From Lachnospiraceae bacterium (GTDB lineage: Bacteria; Bacillota; Clostridia; Lachnospirales; Lachnospiraceae): DNA of 18,829 nucleotides. A program made the position numbers and the translations under genes. The notes below the pieces were generated by a model. That model did not search any database. It saw nothing but the letters and a program-made list of their open reading frames with translations, and had not been told where the DNA came from. Positions 1-6,063 of the stretch are shown piece by piece (position 1 is the stretch's first letter; every line of letters starts with the position of its first letter). Location of the stretch: NCBI GenBank assembly GCA_900766925.1, contig CAAFXG010000335.1, positions 1 through 18,829 on the forward strand. Direction: 5' to 3'.

Positions 1-2
1 AA

Positions 3-76
<74 letters not shown>

Positions 77-105
77 ATTTATCTTTCGCTTATGCGAAAA
101 TAAAG

Positions 106-176
106 AGCGGGTGATGGGAATCGAACCCACGTATCCAGCTTGGAAGGCTGGTGTTCTACCATTGAACTACACCCGC
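106..176 (-). tRNA. tRNA-Gly (anticodon TCC)
   Basis: Minus-strand cloverleaf with acceptor arm GCGGGTG/CACCCGC. The anticodon stem CCAGC/GCTGG holds the loop CTTCCAA, giving anticodon TCC (Gly, GGA/GGG). The discriminator is U, as expected for bacterial tRNA-Gly. CCA is not encoded. It is the second gene of the cluster, 29 nt from tRNA-Arg and 13 nt from tRNA-Pro. Confidence 0.96.
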
Positions 177-189
177 ATGAAGTTATAAA

Positions 190-264
190 TCGGGGTGACA
201 GGATTCGAACCTGCGACCTCCTGATCCCAAATCAGGCGCTCTAGCCAAGCTGAGCCACACCCCG
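190..264 (-). tRNA. tRNA-Pro (anticodon TGG)
   Basis: Minus-strand cloverleaf with acceptor arm CGGGGTG/CACCCCG, and anticodon stem CCTGA/TCAGG around the loop TTTGGGA, giving anticodon TGG (Pro). The first base pair C1-G72 is the usual tRNA-Pro identity feature, and the discriminator is A. It is promoter-proximal in the minus-strand cluster. Confidence 0.96.
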
Positions 265-317
265 GTGAAGTTTTAATCGCGCCTGTGTTAAACGTCCTAA
301 CGCTCAACGCAAGACAT

Positions 318-346
318 ATTATATTATAACGGTTTTGCATTGTCAA
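318..346 (-). promoter_or_regulatory. Consensus promoter of the tRNA-Pro/Gly/Arg cluster
   Basis: On the minus strand a perfect TTGACA (341-346) is followed after exactly 17 nt by a perfect TATAAT (318-323). Predicted transcription start is near 311, about 47 nt upstream of tRNA-Pro. A full-consensus sigma-A promoter fits strong stable-RNA expression. Confidence 0.9.
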
Positions 347-400
347 CAACTTTTTTCAAAAATTTACTATTAATTTTTGGTTCCCTATTTTTCCTGAATA

Positions 401-409
401 TGGTAGAAT
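401..409 (+). promoter_or_regulatory. Possible extended -10 element for the AEC transporter gene
   Basis: TGG-TAGAAT reads as a TGn-extended -10 hexamer about 38 nt upstream of the start codon at 447. No convincing -35 lies 16-18 nt upstream; the best TTG-type hexamer is too far away. Weak call. Confidence 0.3.
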
Positions 410-446
410 TTTCGGGTATAGAAAATGTTGATAAACGGAGTATATT

Positions 447-1394
447 ATGGAAAATTTTATTTTTAGTATTAATGTTACTATACCTATATTCCTGATAATT
501 TTATTGGGCTACATCCTTAGGAGAATAAATTTTTTGACAGATGAATTTATTCGTGTTGCCAACAAATATGTTTTTGCGGTTGCTCTGCCGGTCATGCTGT
601 TTCGTGACATAGCATGCTCTGACGTAAGAGAAGATATGAATATCAATTTTTTCCTTTACTGTCTTATTGTAACAATTGTTATGTTCTTTTTGGTATGGGG
701 AATTGCTAAGCTTACAATAAAAGATAAGACAATGATAGGAGCATTTGCACAGGCTGGAGCAAGAGGAAGTGCGGCAGTTCTCGGTGTTGCGTTTGTGGAA
801 AATATTTGCGGGGATATTGGAATGACACCTCTTATGATAGTTGCTGCAGTGCCTTTCTTTAACATATTGTCGGTAATCATACTGGTTTTTAATGCAAAAA
901 ATTCTGATTCAAAGGATTATGGCAAAATTAAAGGTTCATGTATAAATATTATCAAGAATCCTATAATAATAGGTATAATTATTGGCCTTATTGCTTCACT
1001 AAGTGGTTTGAAAATTCCTACTATACCAATGAGAGCACTTAATTATATTTCTCAGACTGCTACACCGATTGCTTTACTTGCGGTGGGAGGAGGATTTGAT
1101 ACAAAACAGGCTGTTTCGAAGCTCATGCCTGCCATAGGTGCAACCTTTATCAAATTAATAGGATTGCCACTGGTATTTTTGCCAATAGCATACAAAATAG
1201 GTTTTGCTCCCAGTGAAATGGTGGCGATTTTAATCATGCTGGCATCACCGACAACCGTGAGCTCCTATATCATGGCTAAAAATATGGACAATGATGATGT
1301 GTTGACATCAAATGTTATAGTTCTTACAACATTGCTGTCATCGGTTACGCTTACAGCATGGATTTATGTATTAAAAACACTTGGCTGTATTTAG
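447..1394 (+). CDS. AEC-family (auxin efflux carrier type) membrane transporter
   Basis: A 315-residue very hydrophobic protein with about ten predicted membrane helices in two five-helix halves and a short polar linker near residues 148-160. It matches the Mem_trans/AEC family. The N-terminus has the family's PIFLIILLGY segment followed by a helix and a LP-containing stretch (ALPVMLFRDI), and the second half has TATPIALLAVGG and ASPTTVSSY, typical of this family. Members export organic acids such as malate or malonate, or other anions; the plant auxin carriers are distant relatives. The substrate here cannot be told from sequence. The start at 447 is supported by GGAG at 437-440, 6 nt upstream. 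It stands alone, with divergent tRNA genes on its left and a tRNA operon on its right. Confidence 0.85.
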   Translation: MENFIFSINVTIPIFLIILLGYILRRINFLTDEFIRVANKYVFAVALPVMLFRDIACSDVREDMNINFFLYCLIVTIVMFFLVWGIAKLTIKDKTMIGAFAQAGARGSAAVLGVAFVENICGDIGMTPLMIVAAVPFFNILSVIILVFNAKNSDSKDYGKIKGSCINIIKNPIIIGIIIGLIASLSGLKIPTIPMRALNYISQTATPIALLAVGGGFDTKQAVSKLMPAIGATFIKLIGLPLVFLPIAYKIGFAPSEMVAILIMLASPTTVSSYIMAKNMDNDDVLTSNVIVLTTLLSSVTLTAWIYVLKTLGCI

Positions 1395-1416
1395 CGGTGT
1401 TAAAATCTTAATATAA

Positions 1417-1433
1417 ATGCCCTGAAAAGGCAT
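1417..1433 (+). other. Weak hairpin downstream of the transporter gene
   Basis: ATGCC and GGCAT pair around a 7-nt loop, about 22 nt after the transporter stop codon. There is no T-run after it, so it is at best a weak terminator or mRNA 3' end. No better terminator exists before the tRNA promoter at 1467. Confidence 0.25.
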
Positions 1434-1466
1434 GAAAACAACAGCATAAAAAAATTAAAAAAATGC

Positions 1467-1495
1467 TTGACAATTTTATCCACAGACAGTATACT
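1467..1495 (+). promoter_or_regulatory. Promoter of the tRNA-Val/tRNA-Met operon
   Basis: A perfect -35 TTGACA (1467-1472), a 17-nt spacer and TATACT (1490-1495). Predicted start is near 1502, about 17 nt before tRNA-Val. The spacer contains a perfect DnaA-box 9-mer, listed separately. Confidence 0.88.
1476..1484 (+). promoter_or_regulatory. DnaA-box sequence TTATCCACA inside the tRNA promoter
   Basis: The 9-mer is identical to the consensus DnaA box and lies entirely between the -35 and -10 hexamers of the tRNA-Val/Met promoter. I see no second box nearby, so this is not an origin. A protein bound here would block RNA polymerase. The match is seen in the sequence; occupancy by DnaA is inference. 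Confidence 0.45.
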
Positions 1496-1518
1496 ATCAC
1501 TTGTGTTGGAAAACATAT

Positions 1519-1591
1519 GGGATCTTAGCTCAGCTGGGAGAGCATCTGCCTTACAAGCAGAGGGTCACAGGTTCGAGCCCTGTAGGTCCCA
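1519..1591 (+). tRNA. tRNA-Val (anticodon TAC)
   Basis: Full cloverleaf: acceptor GGGATCT/AGGTCCC (one U-G), D arm with AGCTCAGCTGGGAGAGC, anticodon stem TCTGC/GCAGA with loop CTTACAA, anticodon TAC (Val), and T loop GTTCGAG. Discriminator A; CCA is not encoded. First gene of a two-tRNA operon. Confidence 0.96.
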
Positions 1592-1604
1592 TTTTTTCAA
1601 GCAT

Positions 1605-1678
1605 GGCGGAATAGCTCAGTTGGCTAGAGCACACGGTTCATACCCGTGGTGTCGTGAGTTCGAATCTCTCTTCCGCTA
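1605..1678 (+). tRNA. tRNA-Met (anticodon CAT, elongator type)
   Basis: Cloverleaf with anticodon stem CACGG/CCGTG around TTCATAC, anticodon CAT. The acceptor arm is GGCGGAA/TTCCGCT, so position 1-72 is a G-U wobble. The arm and the D/T-loop sequences resemble elongator tRNA-Met more than initiator tRNA (no three G-C pairs at the base of the anticodon stem) or the lysidine-modified tRNA-Ile2. CAT anticodons cannot be fully assigned by eye. It lies 13 nt after tRNA-Val. Confidence 0.88.
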
Positions 1679-1685
1679 TTTTTTT

Positions 1686-1713
1686 ATGCTCTAAAGCTTA
1701 GGGCATATTTTTT
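1686..1713 (+). terminator. Intrinsic terminator of the tRNA-Val/Met operon
   Basis: ATGCTCT (1686-1692) pairs with AGGGCAT (1700-1706) around a 7-nt loop, followed by A and a six-T run. It begins 7 nt after tRNA-Met. Confidence 0.85.
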
Positions 1714-1737
1714 GGCCTTTATTTAAATTAATAAACG

Positions 1738-1797
1738 TACAGGGCTGTTGTCAGGCAAATATAAAAGAATATTTATCTGCCTGACAACAGCCCTGTA
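1738..1797. repeat. 60-bp palindrome with 20-bp perfect arms
   Basis: Arms 1738-1757 and 1778-1797 are perfect reverse complements over 20 bp and enclose a 20-nt AT-rich centre. The element sits between the tRNA operon terminator and the stop codon of the convergent minus-strand gene (1809). It most likely acts as that gene's terminator, since the minus-strand sequence after the hairpin is fairly U-rich (CGTTTATTAATTT). The arms are much longer than a normal terminator stem, so a dispersed palindromic repeat is also possible. Confidence 0.8.
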
Positions 1798-1808
1798 TGA
1801 AAATCGGG

Positions 1809-2828
1809 TTATTGTTGTTTGTTGTCTATATCATCATATTTTTTGGTTAAATCATCCATCGGAGTTGAACCGAAGCTCTCAAGAGGCGTGCTTAAGGTTC
1901 TCTCTAAGTCTTCTTGTTCTTTGTTCTTCTGGGCAATTCGTTTCTTCCACCAGTCGAAAAGAATCTTTACTATAATAATTGCTGCAATTGCAATAATTAA
2001 AATTTTAAGAACTCCTGATGACTTGTTAGTTGCTTTGGCAACTGTCTTTGATTTAACAAGCATTACATAGAGCTGAATACCTGTTGCTTCATAAAACTCC
2101 TTTGCTCCATCTACAAGGTTGCTTTTGGTGTCAACCCAATTAAGGTGATCCTCGTAGCAGTGAGAGTCAAATGACTTATCAGGAGTGATAGGAGTAATAT
2201 CTGTCATTTCCTTCAAGGTATCCTCAAGTGCACCGCGTATCTGTATACCCAGGTCATTATTGTAGTTACGGTCATAGTTATCCCAGAAAATATCCTGATA
2301 TCTGTCCATAATAGGATTAGCCTTTGTTCCGTATTTGATCTGGTCATATTCATCATCGCCTGTGTCGACGATAACTAACAGAAAACCATCTTCGCGACCA
2401 TTGAATTTTGCTTTGTATTGCTGCTCTGCATATTCTGCCAGATTGTTGTCGTTAAGAGCCGAACCTGAAGTCATTGCTGTTGTACCTATAATAAGGAAAA
2501 ATAATGCAACAATAATGAATGACAAGCAACTTGAAAATAAGCTTACTCTTCTGTATCCCGGACCATAGTAAGGTCTTGGTGGTGGAGGTGGCATACCCGG
2601 TCCACCGTGATAATGTCTTGGACCGCCATAGCCCGGTCTCGGTCCTGAATGATATCCTCCGCCGTAACCTGGTCTTGGACCTGAATGATATCCGCCTCCG
2701 GAACGATTACTGCTGTGAAAACTTGAACTGCTGTGGCTGCTGAATGAGCTGTGATGACTGCTTCCGTGGTGTCCACCACCACTGTGTCCGCCGGAAGAGT
2801 GACCACCGCCTCCGCCTGATCTTCCCAT
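1809..2828 (-). CDS. TPM-like membrane protein with Gly/Ser/His-rich N-terminus
   Basis: A 339-residue protein of unknown function. Residues 1-75 are low complexity (Gly, Ser, His), with a duplicated YHSGPRPGYGG block, then a PPPPPRP stretch near 77-84. A membrane segment spans about 96-118 (LSFIIVALFFLIIG), a soluble region about 120-270, a second membrane segment about 277-295 (ILIIAIAAIIIVKILF), and a charged C-terminal tail containing LERTLSTPLESFG. The middle region has TPM-like features (GFLLVIVD; NWVDTKSNL; FYEATGIQLYVMLV). The overall layout resembles a family of Lachnospiraceae proteins that I know only as hypothetical. With two membrane spans the TPM-like region would face outside and the termini inside. 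There is a strong AGGAGG at 2836-2841, 7 nt upstream of the start. The His/Gly segment could bind metal, but nothing here proves it. Confidence 0.75.
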   Translation of the reverse strand: MGRSGGGGGHSSGGHSGGGHHGSSHHSSFSSHSSSSFHSSNRSGGGYHSGPRPGYGGGYHSGPRPGYGGPRHYHGGPGMPPPPPRPYYGPGYRRVSLFSSCLSFIIVALFFLIIGTTAMTSGSALNDNNLAEYAEQQYKAKFNGREDGFLLVIVDTGDDEYDQIKYGTKANPIMDRYQDIFWDNYDRNYNNDLGIQIRGALEDTLKEMTDITPITPDKSFDSHCYEDHLNWVDTKSNLVDGAKEFYEATGIQLYVMLVKSKTVAKATNKSSGVLKILIIAIAAIIIVKILFDWWKKRIAQKNKEQEDLERTLSTPLESFGSTPMDDLTKKYDDIDNKQQ

Positions 2829-2878
2829 ATTAAATCCTCCTAATTGTATAAAATGTAATGTGCTGATTTTTCTTCCTT

Positions 2879-2907
2879 ATTTTACTATGAATAAGCAGAT
2901 ACGTAAA
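2879..2907 (-). promoter_or_regulatory. Candidate promoter of the TPM-like gene
   Basis: On the minus strand TTTACG (2902-2907), a 17-nt spacer, then TAAAAT (2879-2884), placing the start near 2872 and a leader of about 45 nt. The -35 matches consensus at 4 of 6 positions and the -10 at 5 of 6. Confidence 0.4.
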
Positions 2908-2957
2908 TATTAAAAAAGCTATATTATGTATATTTTTTCTGATTTAACGACTGAAAT

Positions 2958-2986
2958 TTGCATACAAAAAATAAATATGATAGTAT
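2958..2986 (+). promoter_or_regulatory. Promoter of ispF
   Basis: TTGCAT (2958-2963), 17-nt spacer, TAGTAT (2981-2986) preceded by TGA, a TGn extended -10. Predicted start near 2993, giving a leader of about 75 nt. That leader contains a TGATAT/ATATCA inverted repeat (3024-3040). The interval 2829-3066 otherwise holds only this promoter and the divergent one at 2879-2907. Confidence 0.65.
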
Positions 2987-3066
2987 GTCTTAGAAATAGG
3001 TAGCACATACATCACACCATACATGATATTTAGGATATCATAATAATGAAATAAGGAGATATTAAT

Positions 3067-3630
3067 ATGCGCGTAGGAATGGGCTATGATGTTCATAGAT
3101 TAGTTGATAATAGAAAGCTTATTTTAGGAGGGGTTGAGATACCTTTTGAGAAGGGGTTGCTTGGACATTCGGATGCAGATGTTTTAGTTCATGCAATAAT
3201 GGATGCTCTATTAGGTGCGGCAGCACTTGGTGATATTGGAAAGCATTTTCCGGATACCGACCCTGCATACAAGGGAGCTGACAGTCTAAAGCTGTTAGCG
3301 GAGGTTGGAAAATTATTGGACAAACAGAATATGCTGGTTGGAAATATTGATGCTACTGTTATTGCACAGCGGCCAAAGCTGTCTCCATATATAGAAGAAA
3401 TGCGTATAAAAATTGCAGGCGTGCTTGGAATTGATATTTCGCAAATTAATATTAAGGCAACAACAGAAGAGGGACTTGGTTTCACGGGTCAGGGCGAGGG
3501 AATAAGCGCTCAGGCTATTTGTATGCTGCATACGGTTGATAATTATGATTATCGTGTAAGCAGTGATGTCTCTTGTATTGACAAAAATTCAAGCTGCGAG
3601 TTTTGCCGGGGCTGTAGGATGCCAAATTAA
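3067..3630 (+). CDS. ispF: 2-C-methyl-D-erythritol 2,4-cyclodiphosphate synthase with Cys-rich C-terminal tail
   Basis: IspF cyclises CDP-methylerythritol 2-phosphate to MEcPP with release of CMP in the MEP isoprenoid pathway. Visible landmarks: metal ligands D8 and H10 in GYDVHRL, and H42 in SDADVLVHA; GDIGKHFPD; DATVIAQRPKL; and the C-terminal KATTEEGLGFTGQGEG motif. The family usually ends near residue 158, where this protein still reads AQAICMLHTVDN. It continues for about 30 more residues and ends with four cysteines spaced C-x6-C-x2-C-x2-C (C170, C177, C180, C183). The extension is in frame and terminated by TAA. Start at 3067 is supported by AAGGAG at 3053-3058. The enzyme normally forms a trimer, so the tails would come in threes. 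It is a single gene, not next to ispD. Confidence 0.95.
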   Translation: MRVGMGYDVHRLVDNRKLILGGVEIPFEKGLLGHSDADVLVHAIMDALLGAAALGDIGKHFPDTDPAYKGADSLKLLAEVGKLLDKQNMLVGNIDATVIAQRPKLSPYIEEMRIKIAGVLGIDISQINIKATTEEGLGFTGQGEGISAQAICMLHTVDNYDYRVSSDVSCIDKNSSCEFCRGCRMPN

Positions 3631-3666
3631 TTTAAATAAAAATTTTGTTGAAAAATATATATTTTG

Positions 3667-3695
3667 TTTCAAATTTTTTATCTTTATGTTATAAT
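3667..3695 (+). promoter_or_regulatory. Promoter of the nfn operon
   Basis: A perfect TATAAT (3690-3695) with an upstream TGT, giving an extended -10. The -35 candidate TTTCAA (3667-3672), 17 nt upstream, is weak. Predicted start near 3702, so the leader is about 74 nt. Confidence 0.55.
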
Positions 3696-3699
3696 AAAT

Positions 3700-3719
3700 C
3701 GATTTGCACGCAAAAATCG
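3700..3719. promoter_or_regulatory. Dyad at the nfn transcription start
   Basis: CGATTT (3700-3705) and AAATCG (3714-3719) are perfect inverted repeats; inside them TTTGC/GCAAA offers an alternative pairing. It overlaps the predicted transcription start, a plausible operator or 5' hairpin. It does not match the Rex operator pattern that one might expect for a redox gene. Confidence 0.3.
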
Positions 3720-3775
3720 TCTTGTGAGGTATGTTTGTGTTGCAAAAGGGAATTAATTCGAATGGGGGAAAACTC

Positions 3776-4603
3776 ATGTACAAGATTTTGAAAAAAGAAG
3801 TCCTTAACCAGGTAGTTGTAATGATGGAGGTTGAGGCACCTTATGTAGCTGCCCGTTGCGAAGCCGGACAGTTTATCATTGCTAGATATGATGAGGACGG
3901 TGAGAGAATTCCACTTACAATTGCGGATTTTGACCGTGAGAGGAATTCAGTAACTATTATATTCCAGACAGTTGGATATTCCACAAAGCTGATGGCAACT
4001 CTGGAGGAGGGAGATTATTTCCAGGATTTTGTAGGTCCTCTTGGACAGCCAGCTCCGTTTGAACTTGACAAATGGAAGAAAGTTATCGGCGTTGCCGGTG
4101 GTGTTGGTGCAGCTCCTCTTTATCCGCAGCTTAAGAAATTATCAGAGCAGGGTATTGAGGTAAGCGTTATTATTGGTGGACGTACTGCTGAGCTTGTACT
4201 TTTGGCAGAAAAGTTCTCTAAGTTCTGTAAAAATGTTTATATCATGACCGATGATGGTTCTCTTGGTGAAAAGGGCGTTGTAACCAAGAAGCTTCAGGAG
4301 CTTATTGATGCAGGCGAAACCTTCGACCATGTAATTACCATAGGACCACTTATTATGATGAAGTTTGTTGTTGAGCTTACCAAGAAGTACAATTTACCTA
4401 CAACTGTTTCACTTAATCCTATAATGATTGATGGTACAGGTATGTGTGGTGGTTGTCGAGTATCTGTAGGTGGCGAGACTAAGTTTGCCTGTGTTGATGG
4501 TCCTGATTTTGATGGCTTCCTTGTCGATTTTGATGAGTGTATGAAACGTCAGACCTTCTTCAAGGAAGAAGAACACGAATGTAATCTAAAGATAGCTGAG
4601 TAG
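3776..4603 (+). CDS. nfnA: NADH-dependent ferredoxin:NADP+ oxidoreductase, subunit A (NfnA)
   Basis: A 275-residue FAD and [2Fe-2S] subunit of the electron-bifurcating NfnAB transhydrogenase, which couples reduced ferredoxin and NADH to NADP+ reduction in the cytoplasm. Domains: an N-terminal FAD-binding beta barrel (residues about 1-95, with RIPLTIADFD and QTVGYSTKL), a NAD-binding Rossmann domain (GVAGGVGAAPLYPQ, then IIGGRT) and a C-terminal cluster region with IDGTGMCGGC, holding D219, C224 and C227, plus C239 in FACVDGP. NfnA's cluster is reported to use Asp plus three Cys, which fits. The reading frame is open from 3731, but I place the start at 3776 because GGGGG at 3764-3768 is correctly spaced and family members begin MYKILKKE. 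The close relatives HydG/PyrK-type reductases are less likely because nfnB follows 39 nt downstream. Confidence 0.92.
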   Translation: MYKILKKEVLNQVVVMMEVEAPYVAARCEAGQFIIARYDEDGERIPLTIADFDRERNSVTIIFQTVGYSTKLMATLEEGDYFQDFVGPLGQPAPFELDKWKKVIGVAGGVGAAPLYPQLKKLSEQGIEVSVIIGGRTAELVLLAEKFSKFCKNVYIMTDDGSLGEKGVVTKKLQELIDAGETFDHVITIGPLIMMKFVVELTKKYNLPTTVSLNPIMIDGTGMCGGCRVSVGGETKFACVDGPDFDGFLVDFDECMKRQTFFKEEEHECNLKIAE

Positions 4604-4642
4604 TGAATAGTCTTAAATAGATATAGATAGGAGATAATAACT

Positions 4643-6031
4643 ATGGCAAATATGAGTCTAACCAAGGTTCCAATGCCTCAGCAGGAGCCAGATGTAAGAA
4701 ATAAAAACTTTGAGGAGGTTGCTACAGGATATACAGCTGAGATGGCTATAGAGGAAGCAACCAGATGTTTGAATTGTAAGCATAAGCCTTGCGTAAACGG
4801 GTGTCCGGTTAATGTACCGATTCCTGAATTTATAGAGCAGGTTGCTGCAGGTGAATTTGAGAAGGCTTACGAGGTTATTACCAGCGAAAATGCGCTTCCT
4901 GCAATTTGTGGTCGTGTTTGCCCACAGGAGAACCAGTGTGAGGGTAAGTGTGTCAGAGGAATCAAGGGCGAAGCTGTATCAATTGGACGTCTTGAGCGAT
5001 TTGTTGCAGATTATCATATGAAGAATGGTGCTAACAAGGAGCTTAATATTGAGAAGAATGGCAAGAGGGTTGCTGTTGTTGGCTCAGGTCCTGCAGGAAT
5101 TACATGTGCAGGTGAGCTTGCAAAGAAGGGTTATGATGTAACTATTTTCGAGGCATTACATAAGGCCGGTGGAGTTTTAAGCTATGGTATTCCGGAGTTC
5201 CGTCTTCCTAAGTCGCTTGTTGCAAAGGAGCTTGAGAATGTAACTAATCTTGGCGTCACAATAGAAACAAATGTTGTGGTTGGAAGATCAATCACAGTAG
5301 ATGAATTGTTCGAGAAGGGATTTGAGGCAGTTTTCCTCGGAACAGGAGCAGGTCTTCCTAATTTCTTAAGAATTCCGGGAGAGAACCTTCTGGGAGTATA
5401 TTCTGCAAATGAATTCCTTACAAGAGTTAATCTTATGAAGGCATACAAGAAGGGCGAGGCTCCAACACCGGTTAAGATTGGCGAGAAGGTTGCTGTTGTC
5501 GGTGCAGGTAACGTAGCGATGGATGCTGCAAGAACAGCTAAGAGACTTGGCGCTAAGGAGGTATATATCGTTTACAGACGTGGTGCCGAGGAAGTTCCTG
5601 CAAGAGCAGAAGAGGTTGAACATGCAAAGGAGGAGGGAGTTATTTTCAAACTCCTCAATAATCCTGTTAAAATTATCGGTGAAGACGGCTGGGTTAAGGG
5701 AATGGAAATTGTTGAACAGCAGCTTGGCGAGCCGGATGCATCAGGAAGAAGAAGACCTGAACCTATAGAGGGTTCTAATTATATATTAGATGTTGAAACC
5801 GTTGTAATTGCAATCGGTCAGTCACCTAATCCGCTTATCCGACAGACTACGGAGGGACTTGAGACGCAGAAGTGGGGCGGAATCATTGTTGATGACGAGA
5901 CCGGAGAGAGTACACGTAAGAATGTATATGCAGGTGGTGATGCCGTAACAGGAGCTGCTACGGTTATTCTTGCAATGGGTGCCGGTAAGAAGGCTGCCAA
6001 GGCAATTGATGAATCACTCAAAGAGGCATAG
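4643..6031 (+). CDS. nfnB: NADH-dependent ferredoxin:NADP+ oxidoreductase, subunit B (NfnB)
   Basis: A 462-residue iron-sulfur flavoprotein, the bifurcating subunit that binds NADP(H) and ferredoxin-reducing clusters. It resembles the small subunit of glutamate synthase and is often annotated gltA or gltD. Cys motifs for two [4Fe-4S] clusters lie at the N-terminus (CLNCKHKPCVNGCPVN; CGRVCPQENQCEGKC). Two Rossmann folds follow: FAD at VAVVGSGPAGIT, and NADPH at VAVVGAGNVAMDAARTAKR followed by VYRRG. The C-terminal FAD motif is VYAGGDAVTGAATVILAM. No large glutamate synthase subunit is present and nfnA is directly upstream, so the transhydrogenase role is preferred. Length is normal for NfnB. 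The start is supported by AGGAG at 4629-4633. The gene probably shares a transcript with nfnA and the next small gene. Confidence 0.93.
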   Translation: MANMSLTKVPMPQQEPDVRNKNFEEVATGYTAEMAIEEATRCLNCKHKPCVNGCPVNVPIPEFIEQVAAGEFEKAYEVITSENALPAICGRVCPQENQCEGKCVRGIKGEAVSIGRLERFVADYHMKNGANKELNIEKNGKRVAVVGSGPAGITCAGELAKKGYDVTIFEALHKAGGVLSYGIPEFRLPKSLVAKELENVTNLGVTIETNVVVGRSITVDELFEKGFEAVFLGTGAGLPNFLRIPGENLLGVYSANEFLTRVNLMKAYKKGEAPTPVKIGEKVAVVGAGNVAMDAARTAKRLGAKEVYIVYRRGAEEVPARAEEVEHAKEEGVIFKLLNNPVKIIGEDGWVKGMEIVEQQLGEPDASGRRRPEPIEGSNYILDVETVVIAIGQSPNPLIRQTTEGLETQKWGGIIVDDETGESTRKNVYAGGDAVTGAATVILAMGAGKKAAKAIDESLKEA

Positions 6032-6063
6032 TTATATATTTTTTGATTTATAGGAGTTATGTG

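Noticed and set aside
1467..1694. Plus-strand open frame of 75 codons covering the two tRNA genes
   Set aside because: It is a chance frame across tRNA-Val and tRNA-Met with no ribosome binding site.
2543..2806. Second minus-strand frame inside the Gly/Ser/His-rich coding region
   Set aside because: It is a shadow frame in low-complexity DNA, without its own ribosome binding site.
3024..3040. TGATAT/ATATCA hairpin in the ispF leader as a regulatory element
   Set aside because: A stem of only 6 bp, mostly A-T, is too weak to claim regulation.
4643..6031. Glutamate synthase small subunit (gltD)
   Set aside because: The sequence is similar, but there is no large subunit, and the upstream gene is NfnA; NfnB is the better call.
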